A stretch of DNA of 64,000 nt, taken from Streptomyces sp. Ru72 (GTDB lineage: Bacteria; Actinomycetota; Actinomycetes; Streptomycetales; Streptomycetaceae). The notes below the pieces were generated by a model that saw only the letters and a list, made by a program, of their open reading frames with translations, did not search any database and had not been told where the DNA came from. The stretch covers positions 62,001-126,000 of the forward strand of contig NZ_PQSR01000004.1 of NCBI RefSeq assembly GCF_002920635.1, written 5' to 3'. The position numbers were made by a program, and so were the translations under genes. Below are positions 61,052 through 64,000 of this stretch, one piece after another. Positions within the stretch are counted from its first letter, which is position 1; every line of letters begins with the position of its first letter.

Positions 61052-62443
61052 GTGAGTGCTTCCCGGCGGAGGGGGACCACGGACGAGCCGGTGCCGGACG
61101 AGCCGGAGCGGGACGGTTCGGATCTTCTCGCCGCGCTCCTCGACGGAATGGACGCGGCCTTGTGCGCCTTCGACGCGGACGGGGTCGTGACCCACTGGAA
61201 CCGGGAGGCCGAGCGGATTCTCGGCTGGTCGGCGGGCGAGGCGGTGGGGCGGCGCGGCTTCGCCGGGTGGGCCGTGCGCAGCGCCGACGCGGCCGAGGTC
61301 GAGGCGTGGCTGATGTCCGCGATGCAGGCTCCCGGGCGCCAGGTGCACGAGTTCGCGCTGCTGACCAAGGACGGCGGGCGGGTGCTCGTACGGACCCAGT
61401 CCGCGGCCGTGCGGGGCCCCGACGGGAAACCCGCCGGGGTGTACTGCGCGTTCAGCGAGGTGCACACCCAGATCGATCTGGAGCGGTCGATCGCGCTCAG
61501 CGAGGCCCTGTTCGAGGACGCGAGCTGGGGTGTCGTGCTGGTCGACGCGGACCTGCGGCCCGCCGTCGTCAACGCCCACGCGGCCCGGGCGCTCGGCATC
61601 GGGCGCACGGCCGTGCTGGGACGGCCCCTCGGGGACCTGCTCGCCCAGGGCGTCGAGGAGCTGGAGAGCGCGCTGACCCATGTGCTCGCCGAGGGGGCGC
61701 CGCCGGCGCCCGCCGAGATCTGGGTGAGCGTGCGGACCGCGGACGGCGAGAAGCGGCGTTGCTGGCGGAGCGGGTTCCTGCGGCTGGCCTCGCCGCTGGC
61801 GGAGGAGCCGGTCCCGCTCGGGGTCGGATGGCTGTTCCAGGACGTCACCGAGACCAAGCAGAGCGAGCAGGAGGCGTCCCTGCTGCGCTTCCGCTCCAAC
61901 CAGCTGCACCGAGCCGCGCGGGCGGCCGCCGAGTGCGAGGACCCCGGCGAGGCGGCCACGATCCATCTGGACTTCTCCCTCGCCGGATTCGCCGACCACG
62001 CCCTGATCGACCGGGTGGCGGGCGGCTGGGTGGCGGACGGGGCGGGGCGGGTACGGCTGGTGCGGGCCGTCGAGACGCCGTCCGGTGCGCCCGGCCCGAG
62101 CGTGCTCACCGGGAAGGCGGGACTGCCGGTGCGGTACGACGACGGCCATCCCGCCCTGCAGTGCGTGGAGCGCTCTGGGAGCGTACGGGCCGACGCGGGC
62201 GCCGCGGACCCGGCGCAGGCACGCGCGTGGGCGCTGGCCCGGCAGTGGCCCGCGGACGCGGTGCACGCCCTGTGCGCGGTGCTGCGCAGCCGGGGGCGGA
62301 CGCTGGGAGTGGTGACGTTTCTGCGGGGAGCCGGGCGCAGCCGGTTCGAGCGGGCGGACGCGGTGTACGCGGAGGACGTGGCGGTACGGATCGCCGCGGC
62401 GCTGGACCTGTCCGACGTGGTGAAGGGGCGGGCCGCGAAGTAG
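61052..62443 (+). CDS. PAS-domain signalling protein
   Basis: A 463-residue soluble protein. PAS domain 1 (about 25-145) reads ALLDGMDAALCAFDADGVVTHWNREAERILGWSAGEAVGRRG, and PAS domain 2 (about 150-270) reads ALSEALFEDASWGVVLVDADLRPAVVNAHAARALGIG. A GAF-like C-terminal region (from about 285) follows. No kinase, cyclase or phosphatase output is visible. Similar Streptomyces proteins are usually PP2C-type phosphatase regulators that have lost the phosphatase. GTG 61052 follows AGGGGGG at the right distance. Intact. Confidence 0.82.
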   Translation: MSASRRRGTTDEPVPDEPERDGSDLLAALLDGMDAALCAFDADGVVTHWNREAERILGWSAGEAVGRRGFAGWAVRSADAAEVEAWLMSAMQAPGRQVHEFALLTKDGGRVLVRTQSAAVRGPDGKPAGVYCAFSEVHTQIDLERSIALSEALFEDASWGVVLVDADLRPAVVNAHAARALGIGRTAVLGRPLGDLLAQGVEELESALTHVLAEGAPPAPAEIWVSVRTADGEKRRCWRSGFLRLASPLAEEPVPLGVGWLFQDVTETKQSEQEASLLRFRSNQLHRAARAAAECEDPGEAATIHLDFSLAGFADHALIDRVAGGWVADGAGRVRLVRAVETPSGAPGPSVLTGKAGLPVRYDDGHPALQCVERSGSVRADAGAADPAQARAWALARQWPADAVHALCAVLRSRGRTLGVVTFLRGAGRSRFERADAVYAEDVAVRIAAALDLSDVVKGRAAK

Positions 62444-62457
62444 GCCCTGGGGCGCGG

Positions 62458-63246
62458 CTACGCCTGGCGGTAGAAGATCCGGTCGGCGTACTCCGCCAGT
62501 ACCCGGGCGTTCCACTCATGGCCGCCGTCGACGTTCCCCGACCGCAGCAGGGGCGGTTCGATGCCGCGCTCCGCGAGGACCCCGGCCGCCGCCGCCATGA
62601 CCGCCTGCAGCAGGGCCGTGGTGACGACGGTGGAGGCGGGTGCGAAGGGCGCCGGGATGGTGTCCAGGGTGAGCTCCGCGTCTCCCACCGCGATCTTCGA
62701 GTCCAGAACGAGGTCGCAGTGGTCCTTCAGGTACGTGCCCGAGGCGTGCCGGGACTTCGTCTCCCCCGCATACCCCACCGAGGTCACACCGATGACCTTG
62801 ATGCCGCGCGCGCGGGCGGTCATCGCCATCTCCACGGGCAGTTCGTTGCGGCCGGACAGGGAGATGATCACCAGGAGGTCGCCGGAGCGCAGGGGGCTGG
62901 TCTCGAGGACCGCGCTCGCCAGGCCGCCCACCCGCTCCAGCGCGGAGCCCAGCGTCGTCGGCATGACGTCCACGCCGACGACTCCCGGCACCGCGAGCAG
63001 GTTCATCAGGGCCAGACCGCCCGCGCGGTAGACCAGGTCCTGCGCGGCCAGCGAGGAGTGCCCGGCACCGAAGGCGAACAGCCGGCCGCCCGCGGCCACG
63101 GTGTCCGCGATCAGCGTGCCGGCCGCCGCGATGTCCTCCGCGTCCTCGTCCCGCACGCGCCGCAGCAGCCCGATCGCCGCGTCGAGGAACCGCTCCGCCG
63201 GCGTGCTCCCGCCCTGCGGCTCCCCACCGCTCGGCCCTGCGCTCAT
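62458..63246 (-). CDS. SIS-domain sugar-phosphate-binding protein
   Basis: A 262-residue protein with a single sugar isomerase (SIS) domain: GRLFAFGAGHSSLAAQDLVYRAGGL (phosphosugar-binding loop), SGDLLVIISLSGRNELPVEMAMTARARGIKVIGVTS, and a C-terminal AVMAAAAGVLAERGIEPPLLRSGNVDGG. The Ser-rich loop is conserved. It resembles the UPF0309/AgaS-like group, whose substrates are mostly unknown. Divergent from the DtxR-family gene. Intact. Confidence 0.85.
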   Translation of the reverse strand: MSAGPSGGEPQGGSTPAERFLDAAIGLLRRVRDEDAEDIAAAGTLIADTVAAGGRLFAFGAGHSSLAAQDLVYRAGGLALMNLLAVPGVVGVDVMPTTLGSALERVGGLASAVLETSPLRSGDLLVIISLSGRNELPVEMAMTARARGIKVIGVTSVGYAGETKSRHASGTYLKDHCDLVLDSKIAVGDAELTLDTIPAPFAPASTVVTTALLQAVMAAAAGVLAERGIEPPLLRSGNVDGGHEWNARVLAEYADRIFYRQA

Positions 63247-63522
63247 CGGTGACGCCCCTTCGAAGTCGGCCCGTGTCGCGGATCACGTTGCGGTCTGGAC
63301 CAGTGGGATGTCAATACGGCCCGCCCGGCGCCGGGGGTACGGCCGGCGGCCTCGGAGACCGGCGTCCTGGAAGCGCGCCGGGTCCCGTACCGACGCGCCC
63401 CATGACCCGTGGTCCACTCGCCGCGCCCCGGTTGTCAGTGGGATGAGTCAGAATTGAACCCAGGGCCAGCGCACACGCCGGTGAGCAGTCGAGCCTCCGG
63501 CAGATCTCTTCGAGGGGCACGT

Positions 63523-64000
63523 ATGTCCGGACTGATCGACACCACGGAGATGTATCTCCGCACCATCCTCGAGCTCGAGGAGGAAGGCGTGGTCCCCATG
63601 CGCGCCCGTATCGCCGAGCGGCTCGACCAGAGCGGCCCGACCGTCAGCCAGACGGTGGCGCGAATGGAGCGCGACGGCCTGGTGTCGGTCGCCGCCGACC
63701 GACACCTGGAACTCACGGACGAGGGCCGCCGCCTGGCCACCCGCGTCATGCGCAAGCACCGGCTCGCCGAGTGCCTCCTGGTCGACGTGATCGGGCTGGA
63801 GTGGGAGCAGGTGCACGCCGAGGCGTGTCGCTGGGAGCACGTGATGAGCGAGGCGGTCGAGCGCCGCGTCCTGGAGCTGCTGCGCCACCCCACCGAGTCG
63901 CCGTACGGAAACCCGATCCCGGGTCTGGAGGAACTCGGCGAGAAGGAGATGGCGGACCCGTTCCTGGACGAGGGCATGGTCTCGCTGGCCGACCTGGATC
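63523..64000 (+). CDS. dmdR1: DtxR-family iron-dependent repressor (DmdR1-like), truncated by the window
   Basis: Iron-dependent repressor of siderophore genes. The window holds the first 159 residues: [54 protein letters not shown] (winged helix-turn-helix), [50 protein letters not shown] (dimer helix with metal ligands M10, C102-like, E105, H106 region) and [12 protein letters not shown]. The ATG has GAGGGG eight bases upstream. In S. coelicolor an antisense gene (adm) overlaps dmdR1, and a long opposite frame is open here too. Confidence 0.93.
   Translation, partial: MSGLIDTTEMYLRTILELEEEGVVPMRARIAERLDQSGPTVSQTVARMERDGLVSVAADRHLELTDEGRRLATRVMRKHRLAECLLVDVIGLEWEQVHAEACRWEHVMSEAVERRVLELLRHPTESPYGNPIPGLEELGEKEMADPFLDEGMVSLADLD

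Noticed and set aside
1..64000. Insertion sequence, prophage, CRISPR array, rRNA or tRNA
   Set aside because: No transposase or integrase motif, regularly spaced repeat array, or cloverleaf was recognised.

Overview
The window is chromosomal DNA of a Streptomyces or close relative. Evidence: very high GC with strong third-position bias, many GTG starts, and a recognisable run of Streptomyces regulatory genes: a DacA-type carboxypeptidase, an XRE/DUF397 pair, fbiC, afsR, an AfsS-like small protein, afsK, an NsdA-like regulator and, at the right edge, a DtxR-family iron regulator of the DmdR1 type. From memory this gene order broadly follows the S. coelicolor chromosome, but no search was run. 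I saw no transposase, integrase, tRNA, rRNA or CRISPR array.

Layout. 1-4.9 kb: truncated dacA-like gene, GPP34 protein, XRE and DUF397 pair. 5-9.4 kb: broken SDR, sodium/solute symporter, ADP-ribosylglycohydrolase-like protein with altered metal motifs, DUF2165 membrane protein. 9.4-14.2 kb: fbiC (F420 precursor synthesis), a CehA/McbA-type PHP metallohydrolase whose Tat signal is one base out of frame, and a deazaflavin-dependent nitroreductase-family protein. 14.2-17 kb: a palindromic repeat and a decayed LLM/ALDH/amidohydrolase operon. 17-20.5 kb: afsR and the afsS-like gene. 20.6-26.3 kb: DinB protein, questin-oxidase-like protein, a head-to-head remnant of a CoA ligase and an enoyl-CoA hydratase, and afsK. 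26.5-47.9 kb: a TetR regulator and a long accessory region of CoA-thioester catabolism genes. 47.9-64 kb: conserved core with EF-hand protein, STAS protein, ECF sigma factor with a zinc-finger partner, purU, SCO4402-family protein, a solute-binding lipoprotein, a TQ-repeat membrane protein, NsdA-like regulator, primase-like protein, an ABC exporter pair, PAS protein, SIS protein and the DtxR-family regulator.

The most striking signal is a palindrome, CTGAC-N5-GTCAG, found ten times between 16.9 and 46.4 kb. It lies almost always just upstream of an acyl-CoA dehydrogenase, thiolase-like, CoA ligase, amidohydrolase, SDR, DoxX/DUF35, flavin reductase or cyclase gene. It looks like the operator of a single catabolic regulon. 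An imperfect copy overlaps the start codon of the TetR gene at 27.4 kb, which makes that protein a candidate regulator. Most genes of this regulon are broken by single-base shifts, one nonsense codon, internal deletions, or deletions that fuse two genes. The long core genes (afsR, afsK, fbiC, ABC pair, symporter) read through intact. I read this as a CoA-dependent catabolic locus for a cyclic or steroid-like substrate, caught in decay while its operators survive. Sequencing error cannot be fully excluded for the single-base shifts.

AfsK (kinase), AfsR (SARP/NB-ARC/TPR activator) and AfsS form the known phosphorylation cascade that links growth state to antibiotic production. Here a PHO-box-like direct repeat precedes afsS. 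fbiC, two deazaflavin-nitroreductase-family genes and the LLM remnant make F420 biochemistry a recurring theme.
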